A stretch of DNA of 5,968 nucleotides from Adhaeribacter sp. (GTDB lineage Bacteria; Bacteroidota; Bacteroidia; Cytophagales; Hymenobacteraceae). Positions within the stretch are counted from its first letter, which is position 1; every line of letters starts with the position of its first letter. Shown here one piece after another: positions 1 through 5,968 of the stretch. The stretch is from assembly GCA_028288395.1 (NCBI GenBank), contig JAQBNV010000028.1, forward strand, positions 1 to 5,968. The letters run 5' to 3'. A program made the translations under genes and the position numbers. The notes under the pieces are model-generated. The model did no database searches, was not told the origin of the DNA, and was given only the letters and a program-made list of their open reading frames with translations.

Positions 1-155
1 ATTTCTATTCAAAGTCAATCGTTTGCCGGCTCCGATGCCTTCAAATAATACTTCTTGTTGTTGTTGGTAAGCTGGTATCCCTTAGAACCTAAAAATAAAA
101 TAGACCGCCAAAGTAAAACGGTAATTGCAAAAATATTAAATTCTGAAAATAAAGA

Positions 156-185
156 TTGAATGAGTAGAATTTTAAACTAACTTAT
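156..185 (+). promoter_or_regulatory. Weak candidate Bacteroidota promoter upstream of the hydrolase gene
   Basis: A TTG at 156-158 is followed after 19 bases by TAACTTAT at 178-185. The Bacteroidota housekeeping sigma consensus is TTG-N19/21-TAnnTTTG, so the -7 element matches TAnnTT but misses the last two bases. A start of transcription near 192 would leave only about 11 bases before the first ATG at 203, or about 62 before the alternative ATG at 254. The surrounding DNA is very AT-rich, so a chance match is quite possible. Confidence 0.2.
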
Positions 186-202
186 TTTTTATTTAAACCA
201 AT

Positions 203-1192
203 ATGCACCAGCGGCCTACATGCCGTTCCTGTAGCTTTAATAATCGACCTGCCATGCCTATAAAAATACCCGAAGACGCCCTGGTTAAAAACCAGCAAGA
301 GGAACGGAAAACCTTATACCAGTTATTGGGTAAACTGCCCGACCGGCACCGGCCTATCTCGGTGCAAATCCTTTCTTGCGAAGAAACAGCGGAATTAATC
401 ATTCAGAAATTATTACTGGATATTAACGGATTGGAGTTGGTGCCCGCTTTTTTTACGAAACCAAAGCAAGTCGTAGGCAAACTACCGGTAGTTTTATTTA
501 ATCATTCGCATTTCGGGCAGTACCAGGTAGGTAAAAATGAGTTTCTGCTGGGGCGGGAAGAAATGCAAAGTCCGCCGTACGCGGTGGCCCTGGCGCGGGC
601 CGGTTATGCCGGTTTATGTCTGGATAACTGGGTTTTTGGTGAACGGAGCGGACGTGCTGAATTAGATATGTTTAAAGAAATGCTTTGGCAAGGGCAGGTG
701 ATGTGGGGGATGATGGTTTACGATAATTTGCGGGCCCTCGATTATCTGGTATCCCGCCCCGATGTTGATGTCAACCGGATAGCGACCATGGGCATGTCGA
801 TGGGGAGTACCATGGCCTGGTGGCTTGCCGCCCTCGACGAACGGATTAAAGTAACCGTAGATTTAAATTGCCTTACCGATTACCAAACACTTCTGGAAGA
901 AAAAGGCCTGGATCGCCACGGTATTTATTACTACGTTCCGGATTTGCTCCGGCATTTCACTACTTCCGGCATCAATGCCCTTATCGCCCCGCGGCCGCAT
1001 CTTGGTTTAGCGGGCCGCTTCGATCCTTTAACGCCTATGAAAGGTTTAAACATAATAGACACCGATTTGCAGCAGGTTTACGCGGCCGCAGGCGCTCCCG
1101 ACGCCTGGAAACTGAATATTTATCCCGTGGGTCACCTGGAAAACCCCGAAATGCGCCGGGATATTATGGATTTTTTAAAAAAGTGGTTGTAG
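203..1192 (+). CDS. Alpha/beta hydrolase, dienelactone hydrolase/acetyl-esterase-like
   Basis: This 329-residue protein has the layout of a serine alpha/beta hydrolase. Visible elements are a strand followed by NHSHFG (residues 100-105, likely oxyanion-hole region), the nucleophile elbow GMSMG (197-201, Ser199), a candidate acid in GRFDP (Asp274) and a candidate catalytic histidine in PVGH (His311) near the C-terminus. The Ser-Asp-His order and spacing are those of the fold. Such enzymes hydrolyse esters or related bonds, often acetyl groups on carbohydrates, but the substrate cannot be read from sequence. No signal peptide is visible, so it is probably cytoplasmic. The start at 203 is the first ATG after an in-frame stop at 194-196. 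ATG 254 (protein starting MPIKIPED) is a serious alternative, because the first 17 residues are Cys/Arg/Asn-rich and unlike the rest. Neither start has a Shine-Dalgarno sequence. The gene sits alone, 261 bases upstream of the sugar oxidoreductase. Confidence 0.85.
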   Translation: MHQRPTCRSCSFNNRPAMPIKIPEDALVKNQQEERKTLYQLLGKLPDRHRPISVQILSCEETAELIIQKLLLDINGLELVPAFFTKPKQVVGKLPVVLFNHSHFGQYQVGKNEFLLGREEMQSPPYAVALARAGYAGLCLDNWVFGERSGRAELDMFKEMLWQGQVMWGMMVYDNLRALDYLVSRPDVDVNRIATMGMSMGSTMAWWLAALDERIKVTVDLNCLTDYQTLLEEKGLDRHGIYYYVPDLLRHFTTSGINALIAPRPHLGLAGRFDPLTPMKGLNIIDTDLQQVYAAAGAPDAWKLNIYPVGHLENPEMRRDIMDFLKKWL

Positions 1193-1261
1193 GGGATGTT
1201 CCTATTCTCAACGTGTTTTTGGGAATATACATTTATGGTGGTTGGCAGTGTTTGCTTTAAG

Positions 1262-1294
1262 CCCAAGACAGAATATTTGCAAATACATCTTGGG
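1262..1294. repeat. Inverted repeat with nested palindrome, possible terminator or regulatory site
   Basis: CCCAAGA (1262-1268) is repeated in inverted form as TCTTGGG (1288-1294), giving a 7-bp stem with a 19-base loop. A perfect 12-bp palindrome, TATTTGCAAATA (1274-1285), lies within the loop. The element is about 70 bases past the hydrolase stop codon. No T-run follows it, so it is not a standard intrinsic terminator. It could be a weak terminator, a transcript-end hairpin, or a dimeric regulator site for the next gene. It is too far upstream of the promoter candidate at 1406-1436 to act as a simple overlapping operator. Confidence 0.35.
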
Positions 1295-1405
1295 TAAACG
1301 ATTACAAAAGTTAGCAAATTAAAATATAATATTATTCGAAGACTGCTATTTGAATGGTTTTCAGGGCTTGTGTCGGGATTAAGCGAGTATTATTTTACCC
1401 AACTA

Positions 1406-1436
1406 TTGGTCATTTAGGCCTAACTCCTTACCTTTT
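1406..1436 (+). promoter_or_regulatory. Candidate Bacteroidota promoter for the Gfo/Idh/MocA gene
   Basis: TTG at 1406-1408 is separated by 20 bases from TACCTTTT at 1429-1436, which matches TAnnTTTG at all but the last base. The predicted transcription start, near 1442, gives a short leader of about 12 bases with no Shine-Dalgarno motif, a common arrangement in this phylum. This is one of the two best-formed promoter matches in the window and suggests that the downstream gene is transcribed independently of the hydrolase. Confidence 0.5.
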
Positions 1437-1453
1437 ACCGTTTACTTGCATTT

Positions 1454-2545
1454 ATGATGACTGAGAATACAAAAGATGTACGCATCCTGGTAGTAGGTTG
1501 CGGCAATATGGGCGCCTCGCATGCCTGGGCTTATCACACCCTGTCAGGATTTCAAATCTGTGGTTTGGTATCTACTGGTAAGAGTAAAGAAGTTTTAAAT
1601 CAGGCCCTTGGGGGAGGATATCCGTTATTCCAGGACTTTGACCAGGCCCTGCATAGTACCCGGCCCGACGCCGTTTGTATTGCTACTTACCCCGACACCC
1701 ACGAGGATTTTGCCTGCCGGGCTTTGGCCCAGGGCTGCCATGTATTTATTGAAAAGCCGTTGGCTGATTCGGTTGCAGGAGCCGAGCGCGTGGCGGCCGC
1801 GGCTCGCCAAGCCGGTAAAAAATTAGTGGTAGGTTATATTTTACGGCACCACCCAAGCTGGATTAAATTTGTGGACCTGGCCCGGGAATTAGGCAAACCG
1901 CTGGTTATGCGCATGAACCTGAACCAGCAAAGCCAGGGCGATGCCTGGCGGATTCACCGGAACCTGATGAAAAGTCTGAGCCCCATTGTAGATTGCGGGG
2001 TGCATTATATTGATGTAATGTGCCAGATGACCCGTTCTAAACCAATTCAGGTTAGCGCCATTGGCGCCCGGCTTACCGATGATATCCCGGCCGGAAACTA
2101 CAATTACGGTCAGTTGCAGATTCGGTTCGAAGACGGCTCAGTGGGCTGGTACGAAGCGGGCTGGGGGCCGATGATCAGCGAAACGGCCTTTTTTATAAAA
2201 GATGTAATAGGTCCTGCGGGGGCGATTTCTATTGTAGCCAAAGAAGCCGGTGCTTCCGGTAAGTCGGATTCGGTGGCAGACCATACCAAAACGGAGTGGC
2301 TCCGGTACCACCGCGCCGAATTAGATGGTAACGGCTTCCTCCGCCACGAAGATACCTGGCTCAGCATGGAAGACGAACCAGATCACCAGCAACTCTGTAA
2401 CCGCGAACAGCTTTATTTTTTAAAAGCAATCCAAGAAAATATTGATTTAACCGATCATGTTGCCGATGCGGTGAATAGCCTCCGGATTGCCTTTGCCTGT
2501 GACGAATCGGTAAGAACCGGGCAGGTGGTTTCGTTGAATTATTAA
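1454..2545 (+). CDS. Gfo/Idh/MocA family NAD(P)-dependent oxidoreductase
   Basis: The 363-residue product has the two-domain plan and usual length of the Gfo/Idh/MocA family, soluble enzymes that oxidise or reduce sugars, inositols and related polyols with NAD(P). The N-terminal Rossmann fold begins with VVGCGNMG (residues 13-20, GxGxxG dinucleotide site). The family EKP motif follows at 100-102, with Lys101 the expected catalytic lysine, and then DCGVH at 180-184, with Asp180 and His184 the usual catalytic pair. The C-terminal part is the alpha/beta substrate domain. No signal peptide is present, so it should act in the cytoplasm. Two tandem ATGs (1454 and 1457) could start it. The gene follows a good promoter candidate with a very short leader. 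The substrate is unknown; the GMC dehydrogenase genes downstream make a sugar or keto-sugar plausible, but the 315-base gap argues against a tight operon. Confidence 0.93.
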   Translation: MMTENTKDVRILVVGCGNMGASHAWAYHTLSGFQICGLVSTGKSKEVLNQALGGGYPLFQDFDQALHSTRPDAVCIATYPDTHEDFACRALAQGCHVFIEKPLADSVAGAERVAAAARQAGKKLVVGYILRHHPSWIKFVDLARELGKPLVMRMNLNQQSQGDAWRIHRNLMKSLSPIVDCGVHYIDVMCQMTRSKPIQVSAIGARLTDDIPAGNYNYGQLQIRFEDGSVGWYEAGWGPMISETAFFIKDVIGPAGAISIVAKEAGASGKSDSVADHTKTEWLRYHRAELDGNGFLRHEDTWLSMEDEPDHQQLCNREQLYFLKAIQENIDLTDHVADAVNSLRIAFACDESVRTGQVVSLNY

Positions 2546-2860
2546 CCTTCTGTTAATTTATTAGCCAATGTATTGCCGTTTTTCGCCTTAATAATATTTT
2601 AGGGAAGGACTTTTTCTATTAAAGAGTATTTATTACAGTTGCCGGCGGAGCCATGTGCAGCAGGCGCCTATATAACACCACGCGCCTACCAGTTGGGAAT
2701 TGATTTTGTAACTTTTCAAATTATTCTTAATTTTAAGGGAATGGAACGCTTTACTTTACGCTAGTTGTTTAAAGAATAATTTTAAGGTTGTTTTCTTTCG
2801 GCAGGGGGTAAAGCCATTTGCCTGATATTTTAAATAAACCTGGCACCCAAATCTTTTTTG
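2546..2860. other. 315-base intergenic region
   Basis: No convincing gene was found in any frame. The central part (about 2641-2700) is noticeably more GC-rich than the flanks. It holds the 8-bp palindrome AGGCGCCT (2662-2669) and a short direct repeat, GCGCCTA, at 2664-2670 and 2683-2689. The rest is AT-rich and includes a promoter candidate at 2705-2735. No clear intrinsic terminator for the upstream gene is visible. Confidence 0.6.
2705..2735 (+). promoter_or_regulatory. Candidate promoter for the small-subunit/GMC dehydrogenase unit
   Basis: TTTG at 2705-2708 is followed after 19 bases by TAATTTTA at 2728-2735, matching the Bacteroidota TTTG-N19-TAnnTTTG pattern except for the last base. 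Transcription would start near 2741, leaving a leader of about 120 bases before the ATG at 2861. No riboswitch-like structure was recognised in that leader. The match lies in AT-rich DNA, so it is suggestive only. Confidence 0.35.
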
Positions 2861-3379
2861 ATGAAACGACGCTCCGCTGTAAAAAATTTAACCCTGGCTG
2901 TTGCCGGATTAGTAAGTTTGCCGGCCTGGGCTTCCGGCTGGTCATCCGCCTCACTAGGTCCGGTTGCTTCCCTGACGGTTCCGGAAGAAAGCCTGTTGGC
3001 CGAAATCGTGGAAACCATTATTCCGGAAACCGATACACCGGGGGCCAAATCGTTGAAAGTACACCAGTTTGTGATGCGCATGATTACGGATTGCTACGGC
3101 AGCGCTGTGCAGGGAAATTTAGAAAAAGGGCTCCTGACCGTTGACCAGGTAGCTAACGGTGCTTTTAATAAAGCTTTCAGTAATCTGGATACCAGGCAGC
3201 GCACCGATGTGCTCACCCACCTGCAAAAAGCCGAAGACCCGGCCACGCAACAATTTATTAGCCTGGTTAAAAACCTGACAATTCGGGGTTACCTGAATTC
3301 GGAATACGTGCAGTTAAATTTACTTGATTATAAAATGGCACCCGGCTTTTACCACGGTTGTGTTGCCATAGAATCTTAA
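2861..3379 (+). CDS. Gluconate 2-dehydrogenase subunit 3 family protein, Tat-exported small subunit
   Basis: This 172-residue protein resembles the small (gamma) subunit of membrane-associated flavin dehydrogenases such as gluconate 2-dehydrogenase. It begins MKRRSAVKN, with a twin arginine at residues 3-4. A hydrophobic stretch (10-23) and a possible AxA cleavage site at Ala22-Trp23-Ala24 follow, which together suggest a Tat signal peptide. The mature part has the family-like segment IIPETDTPGAK (53-63) and ends with a GFYHGC motif (162-167). The known role in related complexes is to stabilise the flavoprotein and carry it through the Tat pathway. The GMC gene begins 54 bases downstream, so the two are probably co-transcribed. 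The start used is ATG 2861; a TTG lies one codon upstream, but nothing favours it. No Shine-Dalgarno motif is present. The assignment to the family is strong; the substrate of the complex is unknown. Confidence 0.88.
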   Translation: MKRRSAVKNLTLAVAGLVSLPAWASGWSSASLGPVASLTVPEESLLAEIVETIIPETDTPGAKSLKVHQFVMRMITDCYGSAVQGNLEKGLLTVDQVANGAFNKAFSNLDTRQRTDVLTHLQKAEDPATQQFISLVKNLTIRGYLNSEYVQLNLLDYKMAPGFYHGCVAIES

Positions 3380-3433
3380 TATTTTATTTTTAGCTATAAT
3401 CCGGCCTCCTTATCCGGGGCTTTTCCTTCCCGA

Positions 3434-5152
3434 ATGGCATTTATAAACATAAATTCAATCAAAGTCCGCACCTTCGACGCTATTGTAATTGGCTCCGGTA
3501 TTAGCGGCGGCTGGTCAGCCAAAGAATTAACGGGCCTGGGCCTGCGTACCCTGGTGCTGGAACGGGGCCGGGACGTGAAGCATGGTCAGGATTATCCTAC
3601 CGCCATGAAAAACCCTTGGGAGTTTCCGCATTTAGGCCAAATGCCGCAGTCGGTTCGGGAAGCTAATCCCATTGCGAGTCAATGTTATGCCTTTAATGAG
3701 GATGCGGCGCATTTTTTTGTGAAAGATGCCGAACATCCTTACATTCAGGAAAAGCCTTTTTCCTGGATTCGGGGTTACCAGGTGGGCGGTAAATCATTGA
3801 TGTGGGCGCGGGGTACCCAGCGTTGGTCACAGTACGATTTTGAAGGCCCGGCCCGCGACGGCTTTGCCGTGGAGTGGCCCATCGGGTATAAAGATATTGC
3901 TCCCTGGTACAGTTATGTCGAAAAATTTGCCGGCATTTCGGGCAATAAAGACGGATTACCGCAATTACCCGACGGAGAGTTCTTGCCGCCCCACGAACAA
4001 TCCTGCGTCGAAAAGCATTTCAGCCAGCAAATGGCGAAGCATTATAATAATACCCGGCCGGTAATTATTGGCCGCTGCGCCCACCTGACCAAACCCAACC
4101 CGATCCATCACGAGCAGGGACGGGGCCAGTGTCTGAACCGGGTGTTGTGCCAGCGCGGTTGCCCGTACGGTGGCTACTTCAGTAGCAATTCTTCTACTTT
4201 GCCCTGGGCCCAGAAAACCGGTAAAATGACCCTGAAGCCCGACTCGGTGGTGCATTCCATTATTTATGACGAGCAGAAAGGCAAAGCCACCGGGGTGCGC
4301 GTAATAGATGCCCACACCAAAGAAATGACGGAATATTACGCCCGGATTATTTTCCTGAATGCTTCTACTCTGAATACCAACCTGATTTTACTTAATTCTA
4401 AATCACGCCGTTTTCCGAATGGTTTGGGCAACGATTCGGGATTACTCGGCAAATACATTGCTTTTCATAATTTCCGTACCACTATTTCGGCGGAGTACGA
4501 AGGTTTTTCCGATACCATCACCGAAGGCAACCGGCCCAATGGCAGTTATATTCCGCGCTTCCGGAATGTATTTAAACAGGAAACCGACTTTTTGAGGGGA
4601 TATGCCGCGGGCTTTGGCTCCAGCCGGATGCTCAACAACGATTTGTCGGGTTTTGGCGCCGATCTGAAAGCAAATTTAACAGCTAAAAAATACGGCAACT
4701 GGCGGGTAAGTTCGCACATGATGGGCGAAACCATTCCGAAGGAAAGTAATTATGCTACCCTCGATGCTGGTTTAACCGATGCCTGGGGCGTACCGCTGTT
4801 AAAACTATCGGTCGCTTACGACGACAACGATGAAAAAATGATTGTGGATTTTCATGAGCAAATGACCGAAATGCTGACGGTCGCCGGTTTTACCAATATC
4901 AAAACCAACGACCAGCCGCAAAAAGCGCCAGGCCTCGATATTCACGAAATGGGTGGTGTCCGGATGGGGAAAGACGCCAAAACCTCACTGCTAAACAAAT
5001 GGAATCAGCTGCACGCCTGCAAAAACGTATTCGTGACCGATGGGGCCTGTATGACTTCCAATTCTACCCAAAATCCTTCGCTTACCTATATGGCCCTCAC
5101 CGCCCGTGCGGCCGATTATGCCGGTAAAGAATTGCGGAAAGGTAATTTGTAA
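3434..5152 (+). CDS. GMC-family FAD-dependent dehydrogenase, catalytic subunit with probable Fe-S motif
   Basis: The 572-residue protein is a glucose-methanol-choline oxidoreductase of the gluconate/glucose dehydrogenase alpha-subunit type. It oxidises an alcohol group of a sugar or polyol and passes electrons onward from FAD. The FAD-binding GSGISGG lies at residues 20-26, with VLERG at 41-45 (Glu43 expected to hold the FAD ribose). A GMC signature runs over VGGKSLMWARG (117-127). The C-terminal domain has HEMGGVRMG (504-512, His504 the likely catalytic base) and NPSLT (547-551, Asn547 the expected partner). Cys233, Cys239 and Cys243 form a C-x5-C-x3-C motif like the [3Fe-4S] ligands of bacterial FAD-glucose dehydrogenase. 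No signal peptide is seen, so export would depend on the Tat signal of the small subunit encoded just upstream. No cytochrome subunit gene follows. Gluconate, glucose or glycoside C3 oxidation are all possible; the substrate is unresolved. Confidence 0.93.
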   Translation: MAFININSIKVRTFDAIVIGSGISGGWSAKELTGLGLRTLVLERGRDVKHGQDYPTAMKNPWEFPHLGQMPQSVREANPIASQCYAFNEDAAHFFVKDAEHPYIQEKPFSWIRGYQVGGKSLMWARGTQRWSQYDFEGPARDGFAVEWPIGYKDIAPWYSYVEKFAGISGNKDGLPQLPDGEFLPPHEQSCVEKHFSQQMAKHYNNTRPVIIGRCAHLTKPNPIHHEQGRGQCLNRVLCQRGCPYGGYFSSNSSTLPWAQKTGKMTLKPDSVVHSIIYDEQKGKATGVRVIDAHTKEMTEYYARIIFLNASTLNTNLILLNSKSRRFPNGLGNDSGLLGKYIAFHNFRTTISAEYEGFSDTITEGNRPNGSYIPRFRNVFKQETDFLRGYAAGFGSSRMLNNDLSGFGADLKANLTAKKYGNWRVSSHMMGETIPKESNYATLDAGLTDAWGVPLLKLSVAYDDNDEKMIVDFHEQMTEMLTVAGFTNIKTNDQPQKAPGLDIHEMGGVRMGKDAKTSLLNKWNQLHACKNVFVTDGACMTSNSTQNPSLTYMALTARAADYAGKELRKGNL

Positions 5153-5226
5153 AACCAATCGCCACCCGGATCTGTTTTTTCACTGGGCGAATTCATTTTA
5201 ATATAAGTAGCCCGTTAACTTAAACA

Positions 5227-5261
5227 CAAAAAGTATCAGCTATTTCCCCTAATACTTTTTG
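5227..5261. terminator. Probable bidirectional intrinsic terminator between convergent genes
   Basis: CAAAAAGTAT (5227-5236) pairs perfectly with ATACTTTTTG (5252-5261), a 10-bp stem around a 15-base loop. The arms carry runs of five A or five T, so a U-rich tail is produced in either direction. The element lies 74 bases after the stop of the GMC gene and about 21 bases beyond the stop of the minus-strand gene, as expected for a shared terminator. The stem is AT-rich and the T-run is inside the 3' arm rather than after it, which lowers certainty. Confidence 0.55.
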
Positions 5262-5282
5262 GGCTAGGTCGGATGATTAACT

Positions 5283-5711
5283 TTATTTCTGCTGATTTTT
5301 TCCTTTTGGCGGCACCTTTCCTTTATAACTGCGGCTTTGCACTTGTTTAAAAACTTCATTCGAAACCGTAACCGAATAGGTAATGGATGTTAAAATAACT
5401 TCTCCGGCATCTAAATCATGAGCCAGGTTTAAAATAAGGTACTTATCCGGATTAAGTTCGTACGTGTCGCCAACTTTATCAAATACCTTAAACTCGTGCT
5501 CGCCTTCATCTAAATGTTTGTTGTCGGTGCGGGCTAAACAATCGCCGGTAATGACGAGCGGTGTTTCCAAAGGCTGGATATATTCAAAAGGTTGATAATA
5601 CCGGCCATCTTTTTTGTGGGTAATATATTCGATCTGGTCCACGTGTATTTCTACGTCCTGCTGCGAGTCTCGTTTGTTTTTTATTTGGTTAATATTTCCA
5701 ATCAATTTCAT
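5283..5711 (-). CDS. Hypothetical protein, 142 residues, no family recognised
   Basis: I do not recognise this protein. It is complete, soluble-looking and rich in charged residues, with no signal peptide or membrane segment. Alternating hydrophobic stretches such as TPLVITGD (50-57), KYLILNLAH (90-98) and EVILTSITYSV (104-114) suggest a mainly beta fold. The last dozen residues form a Lys/Gln-rich, Pro/Gly-containing tail that is probably disordered. There is one cysteine (Cys58). The segment before the ATG is purine-rich (AAAGGAAAAGGGAC), giving a possible but not well-spaced ribosome site. A perfect TAnnTTTG -7 box lies about 46 bases upstream of the start codon. The gene converges on the dehydrogenase unit, with a probable terminator between them, so a functional link to the sugar genes is not implied. 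Coding status is supported by the long open frame, the regulatory signals on both sides and the ordered composition. Confidence 0.72.
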   Translation of the reverse strand: MKLIGNINQIKNKRDSQQDVEIHVDQIEYITHKKDGRYYQPFEYIQPLETPLVITGDCLARTDNKHLDEGEHEFKVFDKVGDTYELNPDKYLILNLAHDLDAGEVILTSITYSVTVSNEVFKQVQSRSYKGKVPPKGKNQQK

Positions 5712-5756
5712 GTCCCTTTTCCTTTAAAAGCCTGGTTGCCGGCCAGCTGTTTCGCC

Positions 5757-5764
5757 CAAATTTA
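5757..5764 (-). promoter_or_regulatory. Perfect Bacteroidota -7 box for the minus-strand gene
   Basis: Read on the minus strand, 5764 to 5757 is TAAATTTG, a perfect match to TAnnTTTG. Transcription would start near 5750, giving a leader of about 39 bases to the ATG at 5711. No TTG is found 19-21 bases upstream, so the -33 element is missing or degenerate, which is tolerated in this phylum. Confidence 0.45.
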
Positions 5765-5968
5765 AGCTAAAAAAATGAGGCAGCCTGCGGTTTTGCCCGA
5801 CGAAGTATATTATCGCTCCAGTCCGGACGGTCAGCCATTGAAGTAGGCGGTATATTTAAGCCATGTGGTTAAATAAAAAGATTTATTCCCGCATCCCGTT
5901 AATATCGGAATATTTGTCCCGTTTCTGCGAATACCGTATCATTGCCGGCCAAAGAATCAGACAGGGAA
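5765..5968. other. Right-edge region with unresolved coding fragments
   Basis: Three short reading possibilities overlap here and none can be settled. On the minus strand an open frame enters from the window edge and stops at 5899-5901. Its last residues read LAGNDTVFAETGQIFRY, which looks like a natural protein C-terminus. On the plus strand an ATG at 5863 opens a frame that runs off the edge (MWLNKKIYSRIPL and onward), but it uses AGA arginine codons that the confident genes mostly avoid. A 23-residue plus-strand frame spans 5775-5846. The palindrome GTCCGGAC occurs at 5821-5828. If the minus-strand fragment is real, it is the 3' end of a gene upstream of the 142-residue protein gene. Confidence 0.3.

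Noticed and set aside
1..100. Short open frames touching or near the left edge: plus-strand tail ending at the stop 46-48 (QSFAGSDAFK), and minus-strand frames through 1-100 (one ending KASEPAND, one entering the edge as EVLFEGIGAGKR).
   Set aside because: The minus-strand frames lack usable start codons after in-frame stops, and the plus-strand tail is only 15 residues. Any could be a gene remnant, but none can be chosen over the others.
868..1260. A 130-codon plus-strand frame overlapping the end of the hydrolase gene.
   Set aside because: It lies mostly inside the hydrolase gene in another frame, is rich in Arg, Pro and Ser as expected of a shadow frame, and shows no domain.
991..1800. 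Three copies of GCGGCCGC (991-998, 1082-1089, 1793-1800) within about 800 bases.
   Set aside because: All lie inside coding regions and two encode Ala-Ala runs with GC-ending codons. They are best explained by codon use rather than a functional motif.
3380..3433. Repeated ATCCGG in the spacer between the small subunit and GMC genes, as a hairpin or internal terminator.
   Set aside because: Only the self-complementary CCGG cores can pair, giving a 4-bp stem, and the gene pair is a well-known co-transcribed arrangement.
3965..4315. A 116-codon minus-strand frame inside the GMC gene.
   Set aside because: It is fully antisense to a well-supported gene whose catalytic motifs are intact, and has no recognisable domain.
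5158..5195. TCGCC and GGCGA pairing just after the GMC stop codon as a terminator.
   Set aside because: The stem is only 5-6 bp with a mismatch and the T-run lies in the loop, not after the stem. The hairpin at 5227-5261 is much better.
5769..5800. Minus-strand GGCA/TGCC hairpin followed by seven T residues, as a terminator for a gene entering from the right edge.
   Set aside because: The stem is only 4 bp and would not be stable. The T-run alone is not enough in AT-rich spacer DNA.

Overview
The window looks like chromosomal DNA from a Bacteroidota bacterium, most likely Cytophagales/Hymenobacteraceae-like. This placement is an inference. It rests on moderate GC with AT-rich spacers, the absence of Shine-Dalgarno motifs before the confident genes, promoter-like sites of the Bacteroidota form TTG-N19/20-TAnnTTTG, and protein families typical of that group. 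No rRNA, tRNA, insertion sequence or CRISPR array was seen.

Layout, left to right. A gene-poor AT-rich leader (1-202) precedes an alpha/beta hydrolase of the dienelactone hydrolase/acetyl-esterase type (203-1192, +). A 260-base spacer carries an inverted repeat and a good promoter candidate. It leads to a Gfo/Idh/MocA-family NAD(P)-dependent sugar oxidoreductase (1454-2545, +). A 315-base spacer with a possible promoter precedes a two-gene unit: a Tat-type exported small subunit of the gluconate 2-dehydrogenase subunit 3 family (2861-3379, +) and its GMC flavoprotein partner (3434-5152, +). A symmetric hairpin at 5227-5261 sits between this unit and a convergent gene for an unrecognised 142-residue protein (5283-5711, -). 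The right edge (5712-5968) holds a perfect minus-strand -7 box and ambiguous coding fragments cut by the window end.

How the genes may work together. The small subunit and the flavoprotein very probably form one periplasmic sugar, polyol or glycoside dehydrogenase. The small subunit carries the export signal and the flavoprotein has none, which fits hitch-hiker Tat export. The flavoprotein also has a Cys-x5-Cys-x3-Cys motif with the spacing of the [3Fe-4S] ligands of bacterial FAD-dependent glucose dehydrogenase. That suggests electron transfer to a cytochrome or other carrier, but no cytochrome gene is visible here. The upstream Gfo/Idh/MocA enzyme and esterase fit a carbohydrate-processing neighbourhood, possibly one handling keto-sugars, but the sequence alone does not establish a shared substrate.
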